Source of the DNA: Sandaracinus sp964481145
GTDB lineage: Bacteria > Myxococcota_A > Polyangia > Polyangiales > Sandaracinaceae
NCBI GenBank assembly: GCA_964481145.1
Contig: CAYZTA010000009.1
Location: 62,001 to 126,000 of the forward strand
Reading direction: 5' to 3'
DNA length: 64,000 nucleotides
Under the pieces are notes generated by a model. The model was not told the origin of the DNA. It was given only the letters and a program-made list of their open reading frames with translations, and did no database searches. Made by a program: the position numbers and the translations under genes. This document shows, one piece after another, positions 25,916 to 34,188 of this stretch; position 1 is the first letter of the stretch, and each line of letters begins with the position of its first letter.

Positions 25916-26479
25916 ATGGACGCGGCGCTGGGGATGCTCGGAGAGAGAGATATCGTGATCCCAGAGCAGAGCCACCCTGACTTTCATAAGGTTTTCGAGA
26001 TGCACGCGCGCTATGTGTGGCGGACACTCAGCTATCTTGGGGTCCGCTCCGGGGATATCGAGGACGTGTGCCAGGAAGTCTTCGTCGTGGTCCATCGACG
26101 CCTTCCCGAATGGGAGGGGCGCGGAGACATTCGCACTTGGGTGTACGGCATTTGCCTGCGCGTTGCCTCGGCGTACCGAAGGCGTGCCCATCGCCATCAC
26201 GAACATCTCATGGCCCAACCTCCTGAACATTCGGGGAGTGACGACCCCGAAGCGGAGGTCGAGCTGCGCCGCCGGATGAATGCGCTCGACGCGGCTCTCT
26301 CGCAGCTGGATGACGAGAGGCGAGCGGTCTTCGTCCTGCACGAGATCGAAGAGCTGCCGATGCGAGAGGTCGCAGAAATTCTCGGGTGCCCCCTGCACAC
26401 GGCGTACGGCCGTTTTTATGCGGCACGGCGCCACATTGCCAGCGCTCTCAAGGTTCGCGAACCGGGGGACGACTCATGA
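25916..26479 (+). CDS. ECF-family RNA polymerase sigma factor
   Basis: About 187 residues. Region 2 is at about 20-85 (the region 2.3/2.4 stretch DIEDVCQEVFVVVHRRLPEW, then WEGRGDIRTWVYGICLRVA) and region 4 at about 115-170 (LSQLDDERRAVFVLHEIEEL, MREVAEILGCP, YGRFYAARRHIASALK), which is an HTH-type -35 reader. The linker is short and there are no regions 1 or 3, as in extracytoplasmic-function sigmas. ATG 25916 was preferred over GTG 25898 because the latter lies inside element B. The next gene, with a membrane helix, overlaps by ATGA and is probably its anti-sigma or membrane partner. It likely controls itself and the neighbouring FeeM-like and RCC1 genes through the three shared elements. 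Confidence 0.9.
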   Translation: MDAALGMLGERDIVIPEQSHPDFHKVFEMHARYVWRTLSYLGVRSGDIEDVCQEVFVVVHRRLPEWEGRGDIRTWVYGICLRVASAYRRRAHRHHEHLMAQPPEHSGSDDPEAEVELRRRMNALDAALSQLDDERRAVFVLHEIEELPMREVAEILGCPLHTAYGRFYAARRHIASALKVREPGDDS

Positions 26480-27207
26480 GCTCACCGGGTGATTCTGGCC
26501 CGAATTATCGGGATTATATCGAAGCCGCGCGCACTCGAGCGCCGGGTCGAGAGGCTCTCTCCGCGATCGCTCGCCGCGTGGAAGAGCAGGTGAAGGCACC
26601 GGTGGAGCCTGCTCGAGCGGCGAGCTCCACCCTGCGTATTTCTGCGGCTGTCCTTGGGGGTGCGCTCGTGCTCGCGCTCGTGATCGTCGTTGCGCCGCGC
26701 GAGGAGCCGCCAGCGCGGCTTTCCGAGAGCCCATCGCTCCCCGACTCTACGAGGGAGCCCTCCATCGTGCCCGATGGGTCTGCGCTCGATCGAAGCGCGC
26801 CTCGATCGGAGCCCGCTTCATCCGATGAAGTCGCACCTCCTTCGGAATCGCCGGAGCCCGAGGAGCGTTCGCCGCGTCCGCGTCTGCATCGCAACGCGAG
26901 CAGGCATTCGGAGGAGGGAGAGTCTCGAGGCACGAGCGAAATCGCGCTCATCGAAGCTGCCGAAGCCGCGCTGTCCGTGCGTCCCCAGCGAGCGCTCGAA
27001 CTCGTCACGGCGCACGAGCGGGCGTTTCCACGTGGTGCGTTCGTCGAAGAGCGTGAGGTGATCGCAGTGGATGCGCTCTCTCGAATCGGACGAATCGAGG
27101 CTGCCCACGCCCGAGCCGAGCGCTTCCGAAGGCAGCATCCCGAGTCGGCATACACACGCCGACTCGACCGGATCCTCGCACGGTTGCCAGCTGAAGGCGC
27201 TCCATGA
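26476..27207 (+). CDS. Putative membrane anti-sigma factor or partner of the ECF sigma
   Basis: A 243-residue protein. ATG 26476 overlaps the sigma stop as ATGA, so the two are translationally coupled. There is a short cytoplasmic N-terminus (about 1-48, where an anti-sigma domain would sit but no zinc HxxxCxxC is visible), one transmembrane helix (STLRISAAVLGGALVLALVI) and then a long Pro/Ser/Glu-rich linker. The C-terminal helical part is TPR-like (SEIALIEAAEAALSVRP, ALELVTAHERAFPRGAF, IEAAHARAERFRRQHPESA), as in YfiO/BamD-type sets. The layout matches anti-sigma-like partners found beside myxobacterial ECF genes. The role as anti-sigma is inferred from position and topology. Confidence 0.72.
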   Translation: MSSPGDSGPNYRDYIEAARTRAPGREALSAIARRVEEQVKAPVEPARAASSTLRISAAVLGGALVLALVIVVAPREEPPARLSESPSLPDSTREPSIVPDGSALDRSAPRSEPASSDEVAPPSESPEPEERSPRPRLHRNASRHSEEGESRGTSEIALIEAAEAALSVRPQRALELVTAHERAFPRGAFVEEREVIAVDALSRIGRIEAAHARAERFRRQHPESAYTRRLDRILARLPAEGAP

Positions 27208-27252
27208 GCGGCCGGAAGCCAAACGGACGAATCGACGCTTCGATTTTCGAAC

Positions 27253-27290
27253 GGTCGAGACAAAAAAAGAGTGATGCCCGAGCACTCATC
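27253..27290 (+). promoter_or_regulatory. Bipartite ECF-type element C, before the RCC1 lipoprotein gene
   Basis: GGTCGAGACAAAAAAA at 27253-27268 and GCACTCATC at 27282-27290, with the same 20-base gap between GAGAC and GCACTCA. It lies 46 bases after the stop of the membrane partner gene. GTG 27296 is 5 bases downstream, in frame with ATG 27308, which has its own GGAGG site. The palindromic arm seen in A and B is not clear here, so the shared signal is the two boxes and their spacing. Confidence 0.7.
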
Positions 27291-27307
27291 TCTATGTGGA
27301 GGTCCCC

Positions 27308-29092
27308 ATGAGTCGATTGGTCCTATACGCGACGCTCACGGCCTCTCTTTTTCTCTGGGGATGCGACGCAGGCGTCACCATCGTCGCTGAAAATAGAGAC
27401 AGTGGCCCGAGTTTCGATGCGCGCGTTTCGATGTCTCGTGCCGATCTCTGCGGCAATGGGATCGACGACGATGGAAATGGCCGAATCGACGATGGCTGCC
27501 CCTGTGGTCCGGGGGAGACGCAGTCATGCTTTCCTTCTGCCGTAGCCCATCGCCGCATCGGACGTTGCACCGATGGCGTCCAGGTCTGCCGCCCCTCAGG
27601 CGGCCTCGAATGGGGGGATTGGGGCAACTCACCGTGCGAAGGCGCCACCGTTCCTGCGACTGAGCGATGTGATGGAGGAGATCACGATTGCGATGGTGTC
27701 TTGGACAACGGCTGTCCGTGCGTCGCCGGCGAGACACGCGAGTGCGGCTTGGAATTCCTTCGCGCGCCGTGTACCGGTGGCACGCAAACATGCTCGAATG
27801 GAATTTGGAGCGGTTGTGAAGGTGCGATCGCGCCGAGCTCCGAAGTCTGCGGTGACGGCATCGACAACGATTGCGATGGAGAGATCGATCCAGGGTGCGA
27901 GTGCGTGCCGAGTCCCGAGATTTGTCGAGACGGCATCGACAATGATTGCGACGGAGAGATCGATGAGATCGCGTGCACTCCTGACTGGTCCGGTGGGGGA
28001 GAGATCGTCGATATTCAAGGCAACTATCGGCAGTACTGCGCGCGTTACGCAGACGGGCGCGTCTATTGTTGGGGGAGCAATGCCTTTGGCGGCCTTGGAA
28101 TCGGAGAAATGTCGCTCGAGTACAGCGCGACGCCGGTCCGGCCGATCGACGGGGCACGTCTCCTCGCGATGGGCAGCGATGCCGCCGCATGTGTCGTGCG
28201 CGAGGAGGGGATTCGATGCTGGGGTCGAAAGACCTGGGCTTCTCGCGGCGGATTTGGATATATGAATGTCGAGTGGAGCCCCTTCGCACCTCCGGAGGCT
28301 GCGGGAGTCGACAACCGCGATGTGGCCGAGCTCGCCGTTGGACTCGACTATTTTATGTTTCGTCGGCACGACGGCACGATTTGGGGCTGGGGCTACGATG
28401 TGAGCGGAGCGCTTGGTGATGGTCCCTCCATTTCGACTTCAGGTGACCTCGTGCAAGTCAGCGGGATCGATGATGCCATTGATTTGGATACGCACACCCG
28501 CACGGTTTGCGCGGTGCGTCGCGGCGGATCGGTATGGTGTTGGGGAGAATGTCAGAGACGGAGTTGCAGCAGTCTGGACAATGTGCACGCGCCGGTGCGC
28601 GTCCCTGGGATCGACGACGCGATCCATGTGCAAGTCGGTCGTTATACTGGCTGCGCCCTGCGCGCCAATGGTGAGGTCCTGTGTTGGGGGGTGGATGGGA
28701 CCCGCGGTGATGGGGTGCCTTATGGGAGCGGATATGCGGCGACTCCTACTCTCGTGCCAGGACTCACCGAGGTCGAGCTCCTCGAGGTAGGAGAGGCAGC
28801 TGCGTGCGCGATTCGCCGAGGGGGCGAGCTCTGGTGTTGGGGAGCCTTTGTGGGCGGTGGGTCCGTGCCCGAATATCGGATGCCACGGCAGATCCCGGAG
28901 CTCGGCGAAGTGCGCGATGTGGCACTCGGCAATCTTCCTGGTGGTCGGACAGGCGTCGAATATGGGGCGATCTGCGTGCTCGAGCAGGCAAATCGAGTGC
29001 GATGTTGGGGATACAACCAACTCGGTCAGAACGGAGACGGCACGACCACGCCATCGATGACACCCGTGGATGTCATCGGATTGCCACGATGA
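27308..29092 (+). CDS. RCC1-repeat lipoprotein with DNDCDG-type motifs
   Basis: About 594 residues (a GTG at 27296 would add four). The signal peptide ends at the lipobox FLWGC. Next come four or five Cys-rich 'DNDCDGEIDPGCEC'-type segments (about 40-220), the MopE-like putative metal-binding motif common in myxobacterial surface proteins. About residues 230-590 hold RCC1-like beta-propeller repeats (VYCWGSNAFGGLGIG, RCWGRKTW, VWCWGECQ, RVRCWGYNQLGQNGDG). The ATG 27308 start has GGAGG seven bases upstream. It sits beneath the shared ECF element, so it may be a cell-surface output of that regulon. The ligand is unknown. Confidence 0.82.
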   Translation: MSRLVLYATLTASLFLWGCDAGVTIVAENRDSGPSFDARVSMSRADLCGNGIDDDGNGRIDDGCPCGPGETQSCFPSAVAHRRIGRCTDGVQVCRPSGGLEWGDWGNSPCEGATVPATERCDGGDHDCDGVLDNGCPCVAGETRECGLEFLRAPCTGGTQTCSNGIWSGCEGAIAPSSEVCGDGIDNDCDGEIDPGCECVPSPEICRDGIDNDCDGEIDEIACTPDWSGGGEIVDIQGNYRQYCARYADGRVYCWGSNAFGGLGIGEMSLEYSATPVRPIDGARLLAMGSDAAACVVREEGIRCWGRKTWASRGGFGYMNVEWSPFAPPEAAGVDNRDVAELAVGLDYFMFRRHDGTIWGWGYDVSGALGDGPSISTSGDLVQVSGIDDAIDLDTHTRTVCAVRRGGSVWCWGECQRRSCSSLDNVHAPVRVPGIDDAIHVQVGRYTGCALRANGEVLCWGVDGTRGDGVPYGSGYAATPTLVPGLTEVELLEVGEAAACAIRRGGELWCWGAFVGGGSVPEYRMPRQIPELGEVRDVALGNLPGGRTGVEYGAICVLEQANRVRCWGYNQLGQNGDGTTTPSMTPVDVIGLPR

Positions 29093-29156
29093 GTGGCTCT
29101 ACGCTCTTCATATAAATATTTGCCCTGTTTTCCCATCTCACGCGGGAGTCGTCGCG

Positions 29157-30749
29157 ATGTTTGCATTGCGCTCTTCGTCTTCTGTTCGAGACGATGTATT
29201 CAAGAGTCCATCGCTCATCGACACGAGCAACGTGACGGGGCACTCGATTTCTGTTCTAGAAGTCCATCGCCCAACTTCATTGGAAGATGTCGTGGCTTTG
29301 GTGCGCTCCGCGCGGATTTCGAAAACTCCTCTCTATCCGACATCGACAGGCTTCAACTGGGGGTATGGCTCGAGGAGCCCCGTCGTCGAGAGATGCGCGC
29401 TCGTCGATCTCAGCCTCATGAAGCGGATTCGGCATCCGTCGAATGCTGGCTCGAAGTCGCCGGTGATCGTGGTCGAGCCCGGTGTGACTCAAATTCAGCT
29501 CTACGAATATCTCGAAACACATCATCCCGATCTGACATTCAACGTGACGGGCGCGGGCCGAGACACGAGCATCATCGGAAACGCACTCGATCGCGGTGTG
29601 GGATATTACGGACCTCGAGCGGCCGATCTGTTTGGCCTCGAGATCGTGCTCGGGAATGGAGAGGTGTTGCGGACGGGGTTTCGCCGACTCGGAGACGATT
29701 CTCCTTTGGCCACGGCCCATCCTTGGGGCCTTGGCCCAGCTCTCGATGGCCTGTTTTTTCAAGGAAATTTCGGCATCGTGACCAGCGCTTGCCTGAAGCT
29801 CATGCCAAAGCGCCCCAAGAGAGTGGCGATCTCGCTGGCAGAGCGAACGCCTGGCGATTTGCCGAAGCTCATCGATGAGCTGGCGCGGCTCAAACGCGAT
29901 CAACTCTTGTCTTCGGTGACTCACATCGGCAATCGCGAGAGGACCCGATCGACACTCGCCTATGGGATGACTCGATATCTCGAGAATGAATGTCATCTCA
30001 CTCGAGCGTCTGCCGAAAAGGAAGTCGAGCACTCATTGAATCTGCTCGTTCAAGCCGAATGGGCGGGGCTCGCGTCTCTGTGCGGCAACTCGGATCAAGT
30101 CCACGCCTCTCTCCGTGAGATCAAAAAAAGGACAGAGGGATTCGCGCATCTCCGAGTGTTCACCGAGAGGCGCCTCGAAGCGGCCTTTTCGTGCGCGCAT
30201 CGGATGCGCGCCTTGCCGCTCGCTCGAAGGGCTGCGGCGGCGCTCGCCGCAATGCGACCCCTCCATCAGCTGGCGCTCGGCAAACCCACCGATGTGGCCA
30301 TCGAAAATCTACTTTGGAAGTTTGGTCACGAAAACACGCGCGCTTCCGAGCTCGATCGATCGCGGTGCGGGCTCCTGTTCGTCAATCCCGCCATTCCGCT
30401 CGATGGGCGTTTGGCCAGCGAAATCGCGAGAGGTATGGCGGAAGTCGCAGCGCGATTCGATCATCGACTTCACCTCACACTCAATATCGAGACTGAGACT
30501 TCACTCGTCGCAGTGGCCAATCTCCTCTTCGATCGCCGAGTGCCGAAGGAAGTGAAGCGCGCGCACGAGTGCGCCGATGCCCTCTACGACTACATTCGTC
30601 ATGAGAGCCTCGAAGTGTACCGGGCTCGCGCTGATATGATGGAGCGAGTGGTCTCGAGAGATCCCCAGTATTGGGCGCACATTCGCGCGCTCAAACAAGC
30701 TCTCGATCCCGACGAGATCATTGCACCAGGAAGATATAACCCGATCTGA
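29157..30749 (+). CDS. FAD-dependent oxidoreductase, VAO/PCMH type (first paralog)
   Basis: A 530-residue flavoprotein. The FAD-binding type 4 domain occupies about 30-260 (HRPTSLEDVVALVRSAR, LYPTSTGFNWGYG, VEPGVTQIQLYEYL, GNALDRGVGYYGP, GNFGIVTSACLKLMPK) and the cap-type C-terminal domain ends in DEIIAPGRYNPI. This is the vanillyl-alcohol oxidase/p-cresol methylhydroxylase family, which oxidises para-substituted phenols or other alcohols. Whether the FAD is covalently bound (His or Tyr) cannot be told by eye. ATG 29157 was preferred over the open frame at 29070 because GGGAG lies 9 bases before it. It is the first gene of a three-gene operon; the next gene starts 28 bases after its stop. Confidence 0.85.
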   Translation: MFALRSSSSVRDDVFKSPSLIDTSNVTGHSISVLEVHRPTSLEDVVALVRSARISKTPLYPTSTGFNWGYGSRSPVVERCALVDLSLMKRIRHPSNAGSKSPVIVVEPGVTQIQLYEYLETHHPDLTFNVTGAGRDTSIIGNALDRGVGYYGPRAADLFGLEIVLGNGEVLRTGFRRLGDDSPLATAHPWGLGPALDGLFFQGNFGIVTSACLKLMPKRPKRVAISLAERTPGDLPKLIDELARLKRDQLLSSVTHIGNRERTRSTLAYGMTRYLENECHLTRASAEKEVEHSLNLLVQAEWAGLASLCGNSDQVHASLREIKKRTEGFAHLRVFTERRLEAAFSCAHRMRALPLARRAAAALAAMRPLHQLALGKPTDVAIENLLWKFGHENTRASELDRSRCGLLFVNPAIPLDGRLASEIARGMAEVAARFDHRLHLTLNIETETSLVAVANLLFDRRVPKEVKRAHECADALYDYIRHESLEVYRARADMMERVVSRDPQYWAHIRALKQALDPDEIIAPGRYNPI

Positions 30750-30777
30750 GGCGCTTGGTCGCCCAAGGAGAATCGAC

Positions 30778-31908
30778 ATGGTCGATATGGCTGTGGCATG
30801 TGAGCCGCATGTGGATTGGGTCGAGTGTGTCAAGAGAGACGGTTACGTCGTTATCCAAGACTGTCTACCAAGAGATTTCATCCGAGGCCTTCACGCTGAG
30901 TTCATGCAGGTCATGGGCGAAAAGGTGCGACGTTTTGGCCTGAGTGCAGTGCGGCCCACCGATGGGCGAGACGTGAAGAATGATGGAAGACAAATCGATT
31001 TTAGACCGGAGGGTGGCAATCATGATTTGAATCGATGGAATATGCATCTTCCAAGCACGTCGTCGTTTTTAGATGAACGTCTCATCGCTCATCCCAGCGT
31101 ATTGAGCGTCATGGACGCCTTCTTGGGCCCCGATTGCGCGGCGTTTCTCCTGGGTTCGGACACGCCGTATCCGGGGGCAGGGTTTCAGAGCGTCCATCAG
31201 GATTTTCATCGATTTGGATTCACGGTGAATATTCCGCTCGTGGATTCGACTCTCGAGATGGGGCCGCTCGAGGTCTGGCCAGGCTCTCATCTTTCGAAAT
31301 CCGCCCGCGCCCGCGGCGAATTCAATACCGATCGTTTTTGGCTGTCCAAGAAAGAGATCGAAGAGGTGGTGTCGACGATTCCCGCGAAGAAGCTCGATCT
31401 TCGCGCAGGCTCGATGGTGATCCGAGATCATCGACTCGTCCATCGAGGCACAGCGAACAAGAGTCACGAACCTCGTCCGTGGTTGTCTATTTGGTATAAG
31501 GAGATCGAAGGGTTTCAGCCCGCGGATTTGACGATTCCGATTCCGCATCGTTCGATCTCCGACGCCCTCGCCAAGAGCGCATTGCGCATGCGTCGACGTG
31601 GAAAGGGGGGCGGCGCTCACGTGTCGAATCGAGCGCTGCTCAATCTCGGAAATTTATATGGGCGAGTCGTCGAAGAGATGTCTGGATCCGACAGGGATGA
31701 GCGGCGCGCGATCCCACGTGATGTGTGGAACACGTTCTCTCCTCGGATGAAACACTTGCTGCGCTACGCATCCGTCGAGTCATCGAACCCGACCGAACAG
31801 TCGTGGATCGGCTCGAGCATTCTCTGCGCGGCTTCCTTGGGGATCATGGGCGCCGGTCTTTATTTGGATGTTCGTTCCAAGCTACGGAGAGGAGGCTCCA
31901 ATGGTTGA
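30778..31908 (+). CDS. Phytanoyl-CoA dioxygenase-like Fe(II)/2-oxoglutarate enzyme
   Basis: A 376-residue protein. ATG 30778 has AAGGAG seven bases upstream. The double-stranded beta-helix shows the facial triad: HQDFHRFGF (HxD) at about residue 138-146, and the distal His in VIRDHRLVHRGT, followed by a 2-oxoglutarate-binding Arg candidate (HEPRPWLSIW). A short hydrophobic helix near the C-terminus (SSILCAASLGIMGAGLYLDV) may anchor it to a membrane, which is unusual for this family. It lies between two flavin oxidases, so it probably hydroxylates an intermediate of the same pathway. The 3' end overlaps the next gene's start by 8 bases, so the genes are coupled. Confidence 0.85.
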   Translation: MVDMAVACEPHVDWVECVKRDGYVVIQDCLPRDFIRGLHAEFMQVMGEKVRRFGLSAVRPTDGRDVKNDGRQIDFRPEGGNHDLNRWNMHLPSTSSFLDERLIAHPSVLSVMDAFLGPDCAAFLLGSDTPYPGAGFQSVHQDFHRFGFTVNIPLVDSTLEMGPLEVWPGSHLSKSARARGEFNTDRFWLSKKEIEEVVSTIPAKKLDLRAGSMVIRDHRLVHRGTANKSHEPRPWLSIWYKEIEGFQPADLTIPIPHRSISDALAKSALRMRRRGKGGGAHVSNRALLNLGNLYGRVVEEMSGSDRDERRAIPRDVWNTFSPRMKHLLRYASVESSNPTEQSWIGSSILCAASLGIMGAGLYLDVRSKLRRGGSNG

Positions 31909-33601
31909 CCATCAGTTCGTTGCTTCTGGACTTCGGCGTGAGGAGCTTCGAAAGACCCTCGCGGATATCGTCGGTGCGGCGTTCGTGTTGGACAGCGACG
32001 AGATGTGCGAAGTGCATTCGAGGACGACTCTCCCGTTCCATAAGACCTGTGCTGCCATCGTGTACCCCGCATCCGCCGCGGAGATACAACGCATCTTGCA
32101 GGTCGCAACCGATTTCGATCTCAAGGTGTGGCCCTTCGGTCGCGGAAACAACTGGGGATATGGCACCAAGAACGCTCTCTACGAGCGAGGGATCATCATG
32201 GTCCTCGAGAGGATGAATCGAATTCTCGAGGTGAATGAGGAGCTCGGGTTCGCGGTCATCGAGCCAGGTGTGAGCCAAAAAGAGCTCAATGATCATCTCA
32301 AAGCGACCAAATCGAGGTTGTGGGCGGATTGCACGGATTCGACCCCTCATGGGAGCGTCCTTGGCAATGCGATCGAGCGAGGATACGGCTATACGCCGTA
32401 TGGCGATCATTTTGGCCAGTTGTGCGGGCTCGAGGTCGCTTTGCCGAGTGGTGAGATCATCCGAACGGGGGGAGAACACGGGCTCGCTTCGACCTGGAAT
32501 ACCTTCAAGTGGGGTTCAGGGCCTTATGTGGAAGGTTTGTTTAGCCAATCCAATTTTGGAATCGTGGTGAAGGCTGGGATTTGGCTGATGCCAGCGCCCG
32601 AATCATTCAAGATGTTTAGTTTCGAGCTGGAGAAGCCCGAACATCTTCCATCGGTCATCGATGGCCTCCGAGAGCTGGCGTTGGAGCGTGCGCTCCAATG
32701 CCATACGCACATGGTCAATGATTTCCAGATGCTCTCACTCTTGAGGCCCTATCCATATGAGATGCTCGATGGAGCGACCTATTTGTCCGAAGAGAGGATG
32801 TCTCGCCTTCGGAGAGAGCTCCGCATTGCGAGGTGGTCGCTGATCGGGGGGACCTATGGAACGAAAGGGCAAGTGCGCACGAACAGCAAGCGAATCTCGG
32901 AGGTTCTAGGCAAGTACGGGCGGATCGAGTTCTTCGATCAGAAGAAGATCGACATGGTTCAAAGGCTCGTGATGCTCCTCGATGACAAGAGTCGAGGGCG
33001 TGCTGCTTCGATCGCGAACGCGTTGAAGAACCTCGTTTCATCCAAACCGAAAGAGGTCATGGCGCTGTTGCCGGATGTGTCGTCCATTTTGCGGGGTGAG
33101 CCCAACGAGAGGATCGTGCGTTCCGCATATTTCAAGGGATCGAACGCACGTGGGGACGAGCCCAACCCTGCGCGAGATGGGTGCGGATTGATGTGGCTCG
33201 CGCTTGCTCTGCCCGCCACGGGGGGAAAAGCGCAGGAGCTGCTCGGGCTCGTGCGGCCGATCTATCGGAAACATGGGCTCGATTTTTCGGGGTGTTTTAC
33301 GATGATGAACCCTCGAACGATGATGTTCTTGATGGGGATTTTCTTTCGTCAAGACAGCGACGATGAGAGCAAGCGCGCTCTCGAGCTCTATGAAGAGCTG
33401 CGAGCCGCAGCGAAGGTGGCAGGGTTTCGTCAGTATCGTCTCGGGATCGCGGACATGGACCAGTTCATGGAGGAATCGCCCGCGACCGGCCGCCTTTTGT
33501 CGAGGCTCAAGTCGACCTTCGATCCGATGAACATCTTGGCCCCTGGGCGATATGCCCATGGCGATGGGAAGCGCCCACTGGTGCACGGGGTGAGCTCGTA
33601 G
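31901..33601 (+). CDS. FAD-dependent oxidoreductase, PCMH/VAO type (second paralog)
   Basis: A 566-residue flavoprotein with GAGAGGAGG just before ATG 31901. Residues about 50-270 hold the FAD-binding domain with VWPFGRGNNWGYGTKN, IEPGVSQKELNDHL and GNAIERGYGYTPYGDHFG, the last very like the PchF flavoprotein of p-cresol methylhydroxylase; the C-terminus reads NILAPGRYAHG. This hints at a phenolic or benzylic substrate, but the cytochrome partner subunit is not next to it. The start overlaps the stop of the dioxygenase gene. The two flavoproteins of the operon are clearly divergent paralogs, so they probably act on different steps. Confidence 0.87.
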   Translation: MVDHQFVASGLRREELRKTLADIVGAAFVLDSDEMCEVHSRTTLPFHKTCAAIVYPASAAEIQRILQVATDFDLKVWPFGRGNNWGYGTKNALYERGIIMVLERMNRILEVNEELGFAVIEPGVSQKELNDHLKATKSRLWADCTDSTPHGSVLGNAIERGYGYTPYGDHFGQLCGLEVALPSGEIIRTGGEHGLASTWNTFKWGSGPYVEGLFSQSNFGIVVKAGIWLMPAPESFKMFSFELEKPEHLPSVIDGLRELALERALQCHTHMVNDFQMLSLLRPYPYEMLDGATYLSEERMSRLRRELRIARWSLIGGTYGTKGQVRTNSKRISEVLGKYGRIEFFDQKKIDMVQRLVMLLDDKSRGRAASIANALKNLVSSKPKEVMALLPDVSSILRGEPNERIVRSAYFKGSNARGDEPNPARDGCGLMWLALALPATGGKAQELLGLVRPIYRKHGLDFSGCFTMMNPRTMMFLMGIFFRQDSDDESKRALELYEELRAAAKVAGFRQYRLGIADMDQFMEESPATGRLLSRLKSTFDPMNILAPGRYAHGDGKRPLVHGVSS

Positions 33602-33774
33602 CGGCAGCCAAGATTGGCTGTGCACCGCAGGCCGAGATCGAATGCTGGGCGGCTCGCAGACTTCGGCGTCGAGGTCGAGATCAAACAGGCCGCCTGAGGT
33701 CAGTTTCCCATCAGAGCGCTTTGTGATCTGCTCTCAAGACATGTGTCTCGAAATGGTGTGCTAGGTTCCCGTTT

Positions 33775-34188
33775 ATGTTCGCTCGGTATCGCTGCAGTCC
33801 GGAACACAAGAGGCATCCGGGACCGTGGGGCACGGGACAGTGGCATCCCCGCCAACCCGACATTTCGCCATGCCCGGCCGACATTCGGAGCGATGCGACG
33901 CCACAGTCGTGGCTTGATATTGCGCTTGCCCAATCGGGTTGTTGGGATCCCATCGAGGGTGATCGGTACGTCTACTGGTACGACCGGGGTTATGATGCCT
34001 TCTTCGTGGCGCGGCGGACACAGGAAGCGGGTGCCGATGGGCAGACCGCGGAATATAAGGGGTATCCTGTCCGAGATCACGAGATGCCGTTGGAGGTGAT
34101 CGAATACCTCTTCGGTCACAAAGTGATCGACACGGAGCACGTGACCCGAATCAAGCGCGCCAAGCGTCGCGAGCGGAGCGTCCGATGA
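33775..34188 (+). CDS. Small His/Cys-rich protein of unknown function
   Basis: A 137-residue protein with no signal peptide. The first 35 residues carry Cys and His in a pattern that might bind zinc (CSPEHKRH, GQWHPRQPDISPCP). The middle is acidic and aromatic (YVYWYDRGYDAFFVARR) and the end is basic (TRIKRAKRRERSVR), which could contact nucleic acid. The gene overlaps the next one by ATGA, so the two are made together. No family was recognised. Its partner is an ImmA/IrrE-type peptidase, so it may be its regulator or substrate, as for cI-like repressors, but it has no obvious HTH. Confidence 0.6.
   Translation: MFARYRCSPEHKRHPGPWGTGQWHPRQPDISPCPADIRSDATPQSWLDIALAQSGCWDPIEGDRYVYWYDRGYDAFFVARRTQEAGADGQTAEYKGYPVRDHEMPLEVIEYLFGHKVIDTEHVTRIKRAKRRERSVR

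Noticed and set aside
29099..29120. AT-rich patch with TATAAATATT before the first flavoprotein gene
   Set aside because: A -35 candidate (TTGCCA) is about 24 bases away, too far for a normal promoter, so no call is made, though a promoter here is possible.
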